Shown here in pieces: positions 32,308 to 43,610 of a stretch of DNA of 64,000 bases (within the stretch, counting starts at the first letter, position 1; each line of letters starts with the position of its first letter). The position numbers and the translations under genes were made by a program. The stretch is from positions 1 through 64,000 of the forward strand of contig JAJHTX010000012.1 in the NCBI GenBank assembly GCA_032164295.1. Reading direction: 5' to 3'. This DNA is from Inonotus obliquus. Taxonomy: Eukaryota > Basidiomycota > Agaricomycetes > Hymenochaetales > Hymenochaetaceae. The notes below the pieces were generated by a model. The model did not search any database. It saw only the letters and a program-made list of their open reading frames with translations, and was not told where the DNA came from.

Positions 32308-35300
32308 ATGGACCCACTCAAGTCAGTATTAACTCCACTCGGAGTCGGTACAAACAATTTCCAGGATATACTGGTAAGACCCAAGTTGTGCCACAACTAA
32401 CCCTATGATTTCGACTTGCTCATTATGCTTGCCTGCTTTTTTTACTGTGTTGACTGGTCGAACAGAAATGGGCTGTTATCAGTGACTGGGACTGTAGAGA
32501 CGGCACGTTACGCATCAAGGTCAGCGTGGGCTATGCTTATCAACGGTAAGTACTTTTCTAGATCCCTAGAGTTTGCCACTTAATTTCCGACTGTGGTATT
32601 TGCCCTACCTTTTTTTGCCTCCTTTGTTTGTGAGTCATGGGAACGAGAGACCTGGACTGACATGTAACCTGTTTGCGCAGCCTTCTTTCTTACGGCGCAT
32701 TTTCGCCAAGGAGACGGCCCGTTCGACTGGTACGTGCCCTTGATTAGTATTGAAAACACGTTGAGCTGACGCTTTGTTGCAATAGGATTGTGCACTGGCT
32801 ATCCAAGGTTAGTGCGCGCCAGACTAGACACCTGAGGCCCCGCTCGGCTGCACCTGTTAGTTAACTTTTTGGCGTATGGGAAAGTTGCTAAGCGAGGTTA
32901 GCTAACAGGAAGTGACAAAAAGCGTGACGCGATGGATCGCTTTGCCTGCAAAAGAGCCCTGTGACAGCCTGTGATAAGTCAGTTAACGGGGCTCCCCGTT
33001 AGCTAACAGGTGCAGCCGAGCGGGGCCTGAGATTTCGCCTTGTGCTCTGCACGTGGACAGTGGCCTTCCCTTCTACCCGAATATGGATGTTTACTCACAC
33101 ACTCACCTTGGTGCTAAATAATATATTTAGCAACCGGCATGGGGTCAAAGTCGAGAGGTCGACATCACAACCTGCAGCGTAGGTCGGACAACCCTCACTA
33201 GTGATGAAGAACTTGAGGATGGGGATGAGCTAGTGCATGGTAGGCGTAAGAGAAAGGTTGTGTTTATGCCCAGCTCTGGTGAGTCTGAGATGTAATGGAG
33301 TTTATACTGAACGAAACTAAATAAAATGAGTGTTTCATCGGCAGGCACAACCCACACAATCTATTATCGTGGGCATTGGCTTTGGGTATGCCAGTTGCAC
33401 TTAAAAGGTCATTCCCACAACGTGGCTGAACATGCGCCACCTCTCCACAGATAACAGGTACTAGGGATGATAGCTATTGCTCTTATTCCAAGATTGCCAT
33501 CAGGTATGTTCGGTCCGTGGTTTACGGATTCAGCATTTAATAGTCGATATCAGTGTCATTGCACGGAGCAACAATATTCTCAAGAAGCTCGTACTTGAGG
33601 CGAAAATAGAATATGACCAAGACGCAGAACACCGCGTACACATTTTCATGGCTGACTCGTGCGTATCTGGTGTTGGCGGAGCTATTGTAGTTGTGCTTAA
33701 ACTTTACCCCTGACCCGTTCATTTTGCATCATAAGCGTGCTCGGAAGCTGGCGTTTTAATGGGGCGCGCCAGAAGCGCCCAATGAGGTCCATCATCCTTG
33801 AACCAAAAACCAAGGACATGCTTCTTACAGACTGCCGGGACTTCCTCCGCTCCGAGGAATGGTATGCCGAGCAAGGTTAGTTGTCGATTTTGATGCAAGT
33901 TTCCTCAGCTTTCAGGGACAACAAGATTTACGAGAGCGCTAATCTTTTATCAATCCTATTCCATTCCGACGTGGTTACCTCCTCTACGGAGTTCCAGGAA
34001 GGTCAGTCTTTCATCAGTCGAGTATCACAAGGCTCTGCTCAATTTTATTGACAACTACTGTATTAGTGGGAAAACACCGCTCATTCATTCTTTGGCTGGA
34101 GAACTCGGCCTTGACATCTATGTATTGAGTCTTTCATCAAAAGGGTACGTTTCTTAAAATTTAGATAACTGACGGAAGGTCTTACGTCGAATTTTAAAAA
34201 GCATGAGTGATAATACTCTAGCGACTTTGATGGGAAGGGTTCCATCACGGTGCGCAAATTTTAATTTACTGGTTGGGCTTCTTACTGATATGATGGTGCC
34301 AAAGTTGTATCCTTCTGCTCGAGGACCTCGATGCAGCTTTCACCCGGTCTGTCTCAAGAGACGATAAATTGACGAGTAACCCTAAAGACGATGATTCGTC
34401 GGACAGCAGCTCATCCAAGAGCAGCAAGAATAAAATAGGAGGTTCGACGCTGAGTTTAAGCGGCTTGCTTAATGCACTTGATGGCGTTGCGGCGGCCGAG
34501 GGCAGGTAAGGTTCATTCAAGCAAGACCTGATTTGTGGTTGCTAACTCTGCAATTTAGGTTGCTGTTTGCAACAACGAACCACGTCGAGCGCCTTGATCC
34601 TGCGTTAAGTCGGCCGGGACGCATGGACATTTGGGTGAATTTCACAAATGCAACAAAGTGGCAGGCAGAAGGCGTGTTCAAATGCTTCTTCCCTTCACAT
34701 TCTGCCAAAGAGAAAGAGGAGCAGGAGCTATCCTTGGCGTCAGAATCGGCTGAGAAGGGAAAAGAAGCGGACGCAGGGACACGTAACGTTCCTGGACCGA
34801 AACGCAAGACATTTGCTCATGTAGTACCACTACTTGAGGAAGACGAGATCAACAAGCTCGCAAAACGCTTCGCAGAGCAGATACCGGAAGATGAGATGAG
34901 CGTACGTACTCCCCAAGCGCACGCAGGTTATAAGAAACATTGTATTGATATTTACCTTCTATTTTTTGCCTTCTCCTTTCCTTCTATCTTGGAACGTGGA
35001 TGTGTGTATCTATAGGTTGCGAGTTTGCAGGGTTATCTCCTCAAGAACAAGACTCGACCGCGCGAATGCGTCGATGAAGTTGCCGAATGGTGAGTATTGC
35101 TGAAGCCTGGTTGAGCCTCCTATCGATAAGCCTCGATCGCATACTGATGTCGGTTATTCGCTCTCTTCTGAGGGATCATCAAGGAACGCGAAACGAGGGC
35201 AAAGCTGAAGAAGGAAAAAGAAGAGGTAAGCAGTCTAATTTTCTATCTTCCTTGTCAGGACTCGGAGAGTACTGACGAGATTTCATCGGCGATCTGTAGA

Positions 35301-35545
35301 TGCAGAAAACTGAGAAGGACGAGAAGGTTTCTAGGAAAGAAAGCCAGAAGTCCTCAAGGTCTGAACGTCGATCCATCGAAAAAGCAACATCGTCATCAAC
35401 GACAATTGACTCGTCCCCCAGCACGTCAGACTATGATGGTACAGCTGATCTGGAGGACGGCTTGACAACCGACGAGGAGATCGAGAAGTTCGTCGATGCC
35501 GCTATGACCGTGGAGGCCGCCACTGAGCAAGACTCGAAGAAGTGA
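32308..35545 (+). CDS. BCS1-type AAA ATPase
   Basis: A plus-strand gene with many short GT-AG introns, proposed start ATG at 32308. The BCS1-specific N region includes HRVHIFMADS followed after an intron by GSWRFNGARQKRPMRSI, then DMLLTDCRDFLRSEEWYAEQ. The AAA domain has RRGYLLYGVPG with the Walker A motif completed across an intron (34008-34070 region), Walker B LLLEDLDAAF near 34313, and the sensor/arginine-finger segment ATTNHVERLDPALSRPGRMD near 34570. A charged C-terminal extension ends at 35545, or possibly in a small further exon because GTGAGT overlaps the stop. Mitochondrial BCS1 inserts the Rieske protein into complex III; basidiomycetes carry many paralogues of unknown role. All ATPase motifs are present, so it is probably functional. 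Confidence 0.75.
32836..33027. mobile_element. 192-bp MITE, PIF/Harbinger-like, in a BCS1 intron
   Basis: Terminal inverted repeats of 30 bp with one mismatch begin GGCCCCGCTCGGCTGCACCT. It is flanked by TGA on both sides (32833-32835 and 33028-33030). The G-rich start and 3-bp T-N-A duplication fit Tourist/PIF-Harbinger MITEs. It has no coding capacity. It lies in a plus-strand intron of the ATPase gene and should be spliced out. Confidence 0.85.
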
Positions 35546-35915
35546 GTAAACGTCAAGAGTAATGCTGACAAGAGTGCTACCCCGGCGACCTCCACTGAAA
35601 CCAATGATACAGGCGCCGGTCGTTGTGTTCTGTCTTGTTCTGATTATTCTCTGGGACTCTGCTTTTCATTTTTCTCCTGACTGTTGACTGCACTCTCCCA
35701 TTTTCCCGTGTCCTGCAATTGTTGAATGTTATTACAATTTTTCTTTTCATTGTAAATGCTATGTAGATGTGCTCAAACGGATTGTTTCATTAACAAAAAG
35801 ATTTACATTGACGAACAATGTCCGCCGAACTTACTGATATTATCAGAGAATGGAGTTACTACTCAGAGATAGAGGCACGTGAGAATAATCACCAAAAACT
35901 TCTAATGATCGACGC
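35546..35915. other. 3' flank of the BCS1-type gene
   Basis: AT-rich sequence with possible polyadenylation region near 35730-35800. No further gene was seen. Confidence 0.4.
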
Positions 35916-37795
35916 GTGCAGGCTTTCTGATATCTGATCTCTTCTATGGGATACACCTGAGCTACAGACAGATCGGGACGAACCTATGCCTAGCATGCTA
36001 TCACAGATAAGACCGCATCTTCGAGCTTGCCGAGGTGTACGTGCATCAATATCCTGAACTGTAAGCAGGCTCGGGTTCCGTTGAGGCAGTTGTCCGTGCT
36101 CTATGGAATCCTCTCGGTGATGGACAGAGAATCGGGGTCGTCTAGTCAGCCAAGCACTTCGTTTTCTCGGCACCACTATTCGCTCCAGTAGCTACCACGA
36201 AGAGACCATCATCGGGATTGTTGAAGGAGTCGTCGTTCCCAGTGCTTCTCTTAGGGCGTACAAAGTCGAGCAGTTCGAGGATGGGCCTCTGGAATATGTC
36301 CGCCTCGATCTGTCATTTGCGAGAGCGAGTTCGGCCGCCATGGCTGGATGCCGAGGGAATCACTCGTTGTCAGGCAGTCGCAGACGTCCTATGGGCACTC
36401 GTTTCAAGAGGATTCGAGACTGCTACCCAGGAAGCCATGCTCGGATGGGTCAGGTCGGGTTTACGGGCATATGGATCTGATCGTCATGGAGAGGATAGGT
36501 GGAAACGAAAGGACGTGAGTCTTTCTCTCCTCACTGTGGTCGCGACACTGGGTGCTACAGCTCAGGTAAGCTTCTGATCTCAGTACATATTAAGCCAGGA
36601 AGCATTGGCGATCATGTAGCAAGGCGTGACAGGCACGAACGCACTGGTCGACGTCGACTTCTTTTCGAGAAATGTCTCCCAGGACTTACAAGCAGACGAC
36701 TCTTCAGTCCATCTCATTCTCCAAGTGGACTCGATCCATTACTTGTACTCCTTCCGGAGCCAGGAAAGTTCATTCCACTGTGTTGTCTTTCCATGTATAT
36801 TGATGTAGTCCTACGCAAGCTTTCGAAAGAACAGATTGTCTCTGTCCTCCCATACCTACTCAGACACCTTGGTTCGTCAAGCTATGTCTGTTGTACGTAT
36901 GCTACGAACGGATCCTCGTAATTAAGCAAAACTCCCAGTTATTGTGAGTGCTCGACGTGTGCTTCCATTATCTCTGGAGCAATTCTCGTTCAGGTTCAAT
37001 TAGAAGGACATATGCGAGATTGCTCCTCAGATGATGAATGTCGTTCTGAATAGGGTTGATGGGGTGGTTTCCGGAGAAGATCGCAGGGAATGATTATCTG
37101 ATGAAATGTACGTGGACGTTGCTTGCCATGGTCTATGACTTACATCCTTCCCAAAGGTGCCATGCGTGTCATAATGGCAACACTCATCCATGAGCACCAA
37201 TCCCTGCTTCAGCGTTTGGGTGGAGCACTCAGAGAGATTGCCAAGAACCCAAGTAATCCTGTTTTCGACCAGTATATTTTTGAAAGCATCTTGGTAAGGT
37301 AAGCAATAGCCGTCCTTCCGCAGGGAGATCCTGAATATCTGTCCAGGTTTAATGTTGCGGCATCACCAGAAACTCTTTCGACGTTCGAGACAAATCTCTT
37401 TGGCCGTTTACTATTATCATACAATATGACATAGACTGTGCGTCCCTTGCTTGACACTTCTTTATTGTTGGCTGATGTACATTGCAGCGTTCATCCCCTG
37501 CATCTTTCAGGTTATCTCGCAGATGCTGGAACTGCACCGGGGAGAAGTACGCGCCGACTACCGATCTCTTCTCCCTTCCCTTCTTCAGCCGTCAAGCTGG
37601 ACTTGTTCGCCTTCTGAAAGCATTCCTACATGCGGATTCCGTACGTCTTGTGAGTATTGGGCAGTTCAGGAGTGTCCTGGCTGTTGTAAACTTATCCGTC
37701 AATTATAATTGATACTTGGGGCTTTGAGCATCTGAGGCGGTTGTTCGGTACATACCGCTGCGGAACTTGGTCAATACATGAAGAGTATCATCACT
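35916..37795 (+). pseudogene. CSE1: CSE1 pseudogene, copy 3 (central to C-terminal part)
   Basis: Lacks the N-terminal third but extends further toward the C-terminus than copies 1 and 2. Text includes a GIVEGVVVPSASLR region near 36225, ETATQEAMLGWVRSG near 36420, TNALVDVDFFSRNVSQD near 36640 and an AKNPSNPVFDQYIFES stretch near 37245. It continues with ASPETLSTFETNLFG near 37365, FIPCIFQVISQMLELHRGEV near 37490, AFLHADSVRLVSIGQFRS near 37625 and a final VVRYIPLRNL near 37745. Frame shifts and stops are frequent. It does not contain the foreign blocks of copies 1 and 2 and so shows what they replaced. Confidence 0.8.
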
Positions 37796-37909
37796 AGAGA
37801 GAGTAGCTCTCAGAGCGAAGCAGCAGGAAGAGAGTATGGTATGTGTTTACCCCCACGTTTTTGCCTTCGTTTCTCTCTACTCACAACCACATCTGTGAAA
37901 TTCCAATAA

Positions 37910-40900
37910 CAGGCAGACTACCTCAACCACGAAGCAAATTTTGTCCTTTCAATCGAAGATGTTGAACGCCTCGTCCAAATTGTTGCAAATGAGATCATTC
38001 AGCGTGGTCTCACCACTCCATTCCATTTTCCAATAAGTATGGCTCTTGGTCTCAACACATCTTCCATTCAGAGGTTTATCGACTATTTCATACGTATATC
38101 CGACTTCCACAAAGAGGTTCGCTTTTCAGTACCGTTCACTTTTCAGTACCTCACGGGCTTGGTTCTTTTCTTTGGTGAGGACTTTCTCGACCTGTTCGTA
38201 TCGTCAACGGAATCAAATTTCATGAAGTTATCGACTGGGAAGTTTATTTGCACTGGCGACACGTCGGGCATTCCGGAAATCTCAGCAAGACAGTGTTGTC
38301 CAGTTTTGTCGGCTTGGTGCATCCACAGCTGCGCAATCTTATCCTCATGCTCTATCCCTTCCTCTCTCGTTCGCTTGCCAATTCTACGAGCTCGTGACTC
38401 ACTCCGGCAACCCTCGCGAGCTTGTTCGGTCCGCTCCTATTCGGTTTACCAACTTCTAGTTTCCATGCAGCATATCATGCTTACTTGAGGTCCGCCCATG
38501 CAACTGAGCACCTGTTGCTTTCGTATGTTCGGCTTCAGATTTCAGAAGCTCCACCAAGTGCGCCCCCGCCTCGTTGGCTTATTACCTGGGTACAAGGCTA
38601 TCCAGCTATGCTCGCTCCTATTGTTTCGTTCGAGAGACCGAGGCTCGGTGTACGTACGCGTCGTTTTGCTAGTATTCGCAGAAATGTTCGCCTCTACTCG
38701 GAGGATTAGTCAGGAGTTGCGCAGCTTGGGCGAAAGGACCGGAAGGCTCGGCTGTGAGAAATAGCAAAGAACGGGGACACATCGCACCTGAGAAGCGTGA
38801 CGGTGCGCGTCTTGATCCTCGTTATTCAGATGCATGCAGAAAGAAGCTTGATCTGCCGCCCGGATTCCACCCCTCAACCTCTATTTATCTCTCCCTCCTG
38901 TGCCTTCTTCTCTGGCGGAGGAGGCCAAATTTTGCCGCTTGACTGATATGAAATGGTGTGAATTCTCTATGTTGAGGGTCTCCAATTTGATCTCACGGAG
39001 GGTGGACGCAGTGCCCGTGCTGCGAAGAGGCAGACACTCACTTGGAATGATTTCAGGGCCGCTGGCTTCAGTCGCAGTGATGCGAGCCTAAGTCAAACTC
39101 TCCAGTTCTCTCCTCCAATTCAACAGACTGTCCAGCAATGGCCCCAGCATGAAAAGGAGGTGCATAAGAAACTGAAGAAGAACGTGCAAAAGGCACTCTC
39201 ACCGTTCGGTTGGGACACGGCGCCGATCATGGATGGTAGAGAGGATGTGATCGAGGAGGGCTTTCTGGACGTGTTTTGTGATCTTTTGTATGGCGGAAGT
39301 TGGATAGACCGAAGCGAAACGACGTTTAGGGAGTTCAATTGGGCAATGGTAAGTGCCATACCTCTTCCATTATTGTCTTTCTAAGGATCTTGAATAGGTG
39401 GAATTCAAGTCCCTGCCAACCTCACATACAGAATCCTCTGCGAAGTCGACCTCCCTTTCCCTGACTGCAACGACTGACTCTAATGATCCACGCACATCGA
39501 CCACTCTGCTCTTGGTCGAAAAGTTCGTTCCTGCAGAATATCGCAACTCCAGGGGAACAAACTAAACATCTGCACGCGTTTTGGCATCTCGTCGCTTTTC
39601 TCGCCAAAGAAGAGCATAGGGAAGCAATGGAAACAGGTGGCAATGCTTAATAGAAGGCCGTATGCCATAGGAATAGTGCCTAGGAGCCAGAATGCGAGAG
39701 AAGTAGATTTTGAAAGATTGCTGGGCTGGGGAAATACGAGCGCGACGAAGAAATTATCTCTCGGGAGCTCTGCTACTATAGGGCATTCAACCAGTGGCGC
39801 GTTACATGCAGAGACACCGACACGAGAGCCTAAACTTACATTGCCAACCTCACAGCATCCGAATGTAGCGTCTCCCAGCATTTTATCGCCTCTAACGACT
39901 GTATCGATTGGTCCACTTTTGCCGTCCAAGTCCTCGAACGAGTCCCCCACTCATGGGCGTACGTTGTCGCCTTTCACACCCACCTCCCTTCGTAAGCTAC
40001 TCTTTCGGTTTCCCGGCAGTCGCGAGAACCGTGGAATAGTCCCGTCAGAGTACGAAACAGTCGAGTTTGACACTCGTCTCGCTAGTTACAGCGATAACGA
40101 GTTGAACGGTCGAAATAGTGCAGAGGGGACCAAGGCGGGCCCCGCTGGGGTACATCAAAAGACTGCGAAGGAGAAGAGGATGAGAAAAGACGATGCCTGG
40201 GTTGATATACTCATTGCAAGTGGCGGGAAGCGCATGACGAACCAGGATGCGGAGATGAGGTGGAGCAAGCACGGGAAGGAACTTGGGTGTGGGAGGAACG
40301 ACTGGAGTGGGTCGTTCAGATCCCGAGTTGGCGAGCATGGAGGTTGCACAGGCTCTAGCAGCTGTACGTCAGCCGACACCGACTAGCGATGACGACGGCG
40401 CTCGTGATCACAAAAGCTCTTCACCACTTGGGATTGGGATTGGTAACGGGTATGGACCAGACTTGACCGCTAAACTCGACATTGAAGATGATGAAGATGA
40501 ACTAGCTTAGTAACCGCCGAGATGACAATTGGGATACTTTGACTTGCATCCTGATCGCCGTCCCGCGAAGTACGACGAACCATGCCGTCCGACAACGTCT
40601 GGATACAAAGAATCTGCTCAGACATCTATCTATATTGAGGGCGATTTCGAACGATGCTGATGTAGAGGGTGCCATTCCTAATACAACTCCGAGCCAAAAG
40701 GACTATGATATGCCACCTCAACCTGAGGCACATGGTTCTCATATTGGTTCTCCGGCGGCACAAAGCAAAACTGCAGGTCTTATTGAGGGAGCGTGAGCGG
40801 CAGGGGATGTCGACAACGGCTCCGCTCCAGATCCAGAAACCTTCGCAACTTCCTGTTCGTTCCTCATCACTGCAACAGGAACAGGTTGATACTACCGTGT

Positions 40901-41080
40901 CTTTTACAGTCATCCCTGTTCAAGATCCTTCCCCAGACTTGGAAGGTGATGATGAGGATGTCGACTTCCAGGTATTGGAGCTTGAAGAGCCCTATACTTT
41001 CTCGGAACTTGGCCGCTCGAGTCCGGGCCACTATGTACATGGAGCACCTTTACACAATGTACTAGAGGAGGAGGAGGAGG
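37910..41080 (+). pseudogene. Msb1/Mug8-domain (DUF1708) gene, broken
   Basis: The order of motifs follows the large basidiomycete Msb1/Mug8 proteins. FVLSIEDVERLVQIVANEI near 37945 is followed by LGLNTSSIQRFIDYF near 38045, LLFGL then ATEHLLLSYVRLQ near 38500, and PAMLAPIVSFERPRLGVRT near 38610. Then come LQFDLTEGGRSAR near 38980, EEGFLDVFCDLLYGG near 39260, RPYAIGIVPRS near 39655, DDAWVDILIASGG near 40190 and YVHGAPLHNVLEEEEE near 41040. Msb1-type proteins act with Rho/Cdc42 in polarised growth. Stops and single-base frame losses (for example near 38705, where one T appears missing, and near 38390) indicate a pseudogene, although some breaks may be introns. Long open stretches remain at 39637-40386. 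Confidence 0.7.
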
Positions 41081-41659
41081 AGGAAGAGTCAGCCTTAAAT
41101 TTCCTTCTTTCCTCCTTCTTGGGACTCTTGCGTCTCGCTTCTTTTCTCCTTCGCTGCTGCATGCTCATCAGGAAAAAGTCTCAACGCTTACATATACTTT
41201 CAGCCTATATATGGTAATATCAGTCTGTTAGTTATTGTATATCTTAGTCATCATGCTGCTATCTACATATATTGAATCCGAAGGTCTGATAACATCTTGC
41301 AAGAAGATTATGAGACTGTTCTCCCCTTACATTGCAAATAACTATGCTCTGGAATCTTATATGAGCTGAATCATGATGAAATTTACCTTGCAAGATAACA
41401 ATCTTAATTTTTTTGTGTTTGTATGGCTAGCATAAGACTGCTCAGGTCCTTATAGGGGGTTCGGAAACATTCTTCAGTCTTGCAAAATACCGCAACAGTG
41501 ACATGTATCATGTAAGTTACAAAGCTGGATACCTTTTCATTGTAAGTTGAAGAAGAGGATGTTAATGCAAATATATTGTTGACACAAGGGTGATCTGAAG
41601 CTGATACAGCTTCCATCAGGTACAGAAGGTACAGAAAAATGGCTTTTTTGGCAACAAAA
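41081..41659. other. AT-rich spacer, no recognisable gene
   Basis: About 580 bp between the Msb1/Mug8 pseudogene and the retrotransposon complex. Only short frames were seen. Confidence 0.4.
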
Positions 41660-41672
41660 TGTTACGCCTTGC
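41660..41672 (-). repeat. distal end of the element C 3' LTR, cut off by element D
   Basis: TGTTACGCCTTGC is the reverse complement of the last 13 bases of the C-family LTR (compare 21068-21080). Its last five bases CTTGC are repeated at 55591-55595, on the other side of element D, where the rest of the LTR resumes. Confidence 0.9.
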
Positions 41673-42143
41673 TGTTAGAAAACGCTCGCCCTACGGGACT
41701 ATACAGTAACCACAATAGGACGGCCTCAGTGTTACGGGTTCGGCGATGCTTTTCTAAGAGTTTCCGGAGCCTACTCGGTTTTCACAAGCAGGGCAGATTC
41801 CCAAGTATAATAAGCGTTGCCTCGGACGTTTTCGTTTAGCTAATCAAGTCGGGCCTCAACCTCGTTGACAGACTAGTAGGACAGTGTCGACTGCCGTTCG
41901 TAAGCTTCCCTAGTCGGTGGACGACTAATCAATCGTTCCACGCCGTAGAGTAAGAGAGGTTAAGCAGATTAGGTGGTCTTCAGATTAGAAGCTAGATGCC
42001 TAAGAGGACTCGATGTACAAGACGATCGAAAGAAAGATGGGGAGCTACGGTCTAAGTCTACAACTATTTATACCTTTTCCTCATGTTGTGGACGGACCAC
42101 TTCCTACGCTCCGTAGTTCCTACTCTCGATCTGATTCGTTGTT

Positions 42144-42437
42144 CTAGCTTCCAAACTCGTGCGGTAATTCCATTGTTCTGCTGCGGATTGACTCATCGAC
42201 TGCGCCCTGTGCAGGATGATGACTCGGCGTTGACTCATCTTGACTTGAACTGAATTGAAACCTATGCTCGGGGTCGGCCTTGTGCTGCGCCCTGTGCATA
42301 GAGTGAGTCAGTGAGTGAGTCATTGAATGCGTGTTCGTATGCCATTGGTTTTGCATGGCTGCGCCGTAGTTAAAGTTCGCTCGTCCGCAGTTGCTCGTGC
42401 ATTTAAGGAATTCCGTCGGGGTTCCGTTGTATAGCAT
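42144..42437 (-). CDS. LTR-encoded ORF-b of element D (97 codons), overlaps ORF-a
   Basis: Starts at ATG 42437, overlapping the end of ORF-a by 35 bp in another frame. It is intact in all four LTR copies. The protein has a HSMTHSLTHSMHRAQHKA stretch whose DNA is a GAGTCA-like short repeat, so the His/Ser richness may simply reflect a repeat. It could be a C-terminal extension of ORF-a by frameshifting, or noncoding. Confidence 0.4.
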   Translation of the reverse strand: MLYNGTPTEFLKCTSNCGRANFNYGAAMQNQWHTNTHSMTHSLTHSMHRAQHKADPEHRFQFSSSQDESTPSHHPAQGAVDESIRSRTMELPHEFGS

Positions 42438-43179
42438 CTGGGGCTATGAAGGCTGTGATTTGCTTGTCGCCTCGGGACTCTTGTTCGGGCCTGTCAAGTG
42501 TGATTCGACATCGGATATCATCGTGGGGAAACCAAGGTGGTTTAACGTATGTGCCTATGGTGATGAGTAGCCGTACACTTCGTCGAGTATCGTTCGAAGG
42601 TATTCTCCAGCCTAGGTATAGGTCTCCTTGTAGTCGAATAGCTTTGCAGTATGCCCATAGTTCCCTGAGTGTGTTTGCAACCCATGCCGCTGTTATCGGT
42701 GAGCGGCGGTTCGTAACATAGTCTGCACTGATCTCCACGAATGTGCTTGGGCACTCGAGTGCTAATATGTCGTGGATTCCTACTATTGTCCAGTGCGTCT
42801 TTGGTTGCATGCCTATTGCCGTATCCATTGCTATTGTTGACCTCGTGCGATTTCGAACGACCTCCGGGGGATTGTGATATTCTCGATAAGCTGTTGCTCG
42901 TTCGCTGGACACATGATATGTCAACATGCCCGTTGCCTCCCGTAGTATTATCTTGTGTAGGTCTTCGATGATCTGTCGCACTCTTCTGCATTTATAGCAA
43001 GCCGTTGGAGGTTGCTGTACGTGCTGCATCGTTTGCGAAGGTTTAGTGTGATCGTCGGGATTAGCGTTGCTAGCCGATGCTTCTTGATCGTCGGCTTCGG
43101 ATTGTATTAGATTCGCGTGTTCTCCGCTTCTCGCTGTCGATCCTGATCGTCTCCGGCTAGTGAAATTAACTGGTCCCAT
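42403..43179 (-). CDS. LTR-encoded ORF of element D (U3 ORF-a, 258 codons), 3' LTR copy
   Basis: Starts at ATG 43179. It lies entirely in U3 upstream of the TATA box, so it would be the most 3' ORF of the genomic RNA. The protein has a hydrophilic N-terminus (RRRSGSTARSGE, then DDHTKPSQTMQ) and a CYKCRRVRQIIEDLHKIIL helix near residue 55. A more structured second half (WVANTLRELWAYCKAIRLQG, then GTYVKPPWFPHDDIRCRI) follows. No family was recognised: no RT, integrase, env or superantigen signature. The ORF is uninterrupted in all four LTR copies of the window, with only a few substitutions, which suggests selection or very recent spread. Function unknown. Confidence 0.65.
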   Translation of the reverse strand: MGPVNFTSRRRSGSTARSGEHANLIQSEADDQEASASNANPDDHTKPSQTMQHVQQPPTACYKCRRVRQIIEDLHKIILREATGMLTYHVSSERATAYREYHNPPEVVRNRTRSTIAMDTAIGMQPKTHWTIVGIHDILALECPSTFVEISADYVTNRRSPITAAWVANTLRELWAYCKAIRLQGDLYLGWRIPSNDTRRSVRLLITIGTYVKPPWFPHDDIRCRITLDRPEQESRGDKQITAFIAPDAIQRNPDGIP

Positions 43180-43237
43180 CCGGGGTAGTTTCGATCGGCG
43201 TTCCTAATCGAATCAAAATTTCAGCACAATCCTTTCA

Positions 43238-43253
43238 CTCGCCCCCCTCCAAG
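43238..43253 (-). promoter_or_regulatory. polypurine tract of element D
   Basis: On the minus strand CTTGGAGGGGGGCGAG ends exactly where the 3' LTR begins, the position and composition expected for the plus-strand DNA primer of an LTR retrotransposon. Confidence 0.8.
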
Positions 43254-43610
43254 ATCTTTACTCGATAGGGAAAAGATCTCAATTGGGTTGAAATTGCGAT
43301 GAGATCGTAGGATCGTGTGCGAAATTAGTGACGATGTTGCTTCGTATTTCCTTCGAAATTCGTGTGCGTGATGCAGTTGAAAGACTTTTCGAAGTCTGAA
43401 ATCGTATCCTGAGCTCGATTTGAGAGCGTGCTTCGAGGGTAATTTGAAGAAAGTAAAGGGAGATAGCTTGACTCCCAGTCGAATTGTTGTTTCTTCTTGC
43501 AAATTTCCTTTAAGTTTCACTTTAGTGGACTTAGACTTGTCACACCAAAAGCAAAATAAGAAAATTTTTCTTTATTATTTTCCTCCCTCTGCACCTCTTG
43601 CCCTGCCGGT

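Larger units (their letters stand above)
41673..43237 (-). repeat. element D 3' LTR (1565 bp)
   Basis: On the minus strand it begins TGAAAGGATTGTGC and ends TTTTCTAACA. U3 is long (about 1.2 kb) and carries the 258-codon and 97-codon ORFs. TATAAATA lies at 42065-42072 (minus strand), and the predicted RNA start is about 30 nt further on, at 42038. Confidence 0.93.

Noticed and set aside
32308..35545. Treating the BCS1-type gene as a pseudogene because of frame changes
   Set aside because: The frame changes coincide with good GT-AG introns, including ones that complete the Walker A motif and the RRP region.
42542..42991. 149-157 codon ORFs overlapping U3 ORF-a in another frame, and 76-codon antisense ORFs
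   Set aside because: They are open in all four LTRs only because the LTRs are nearly identical; ORF-a is longer and starts with ATG, so these were treated as shadows.
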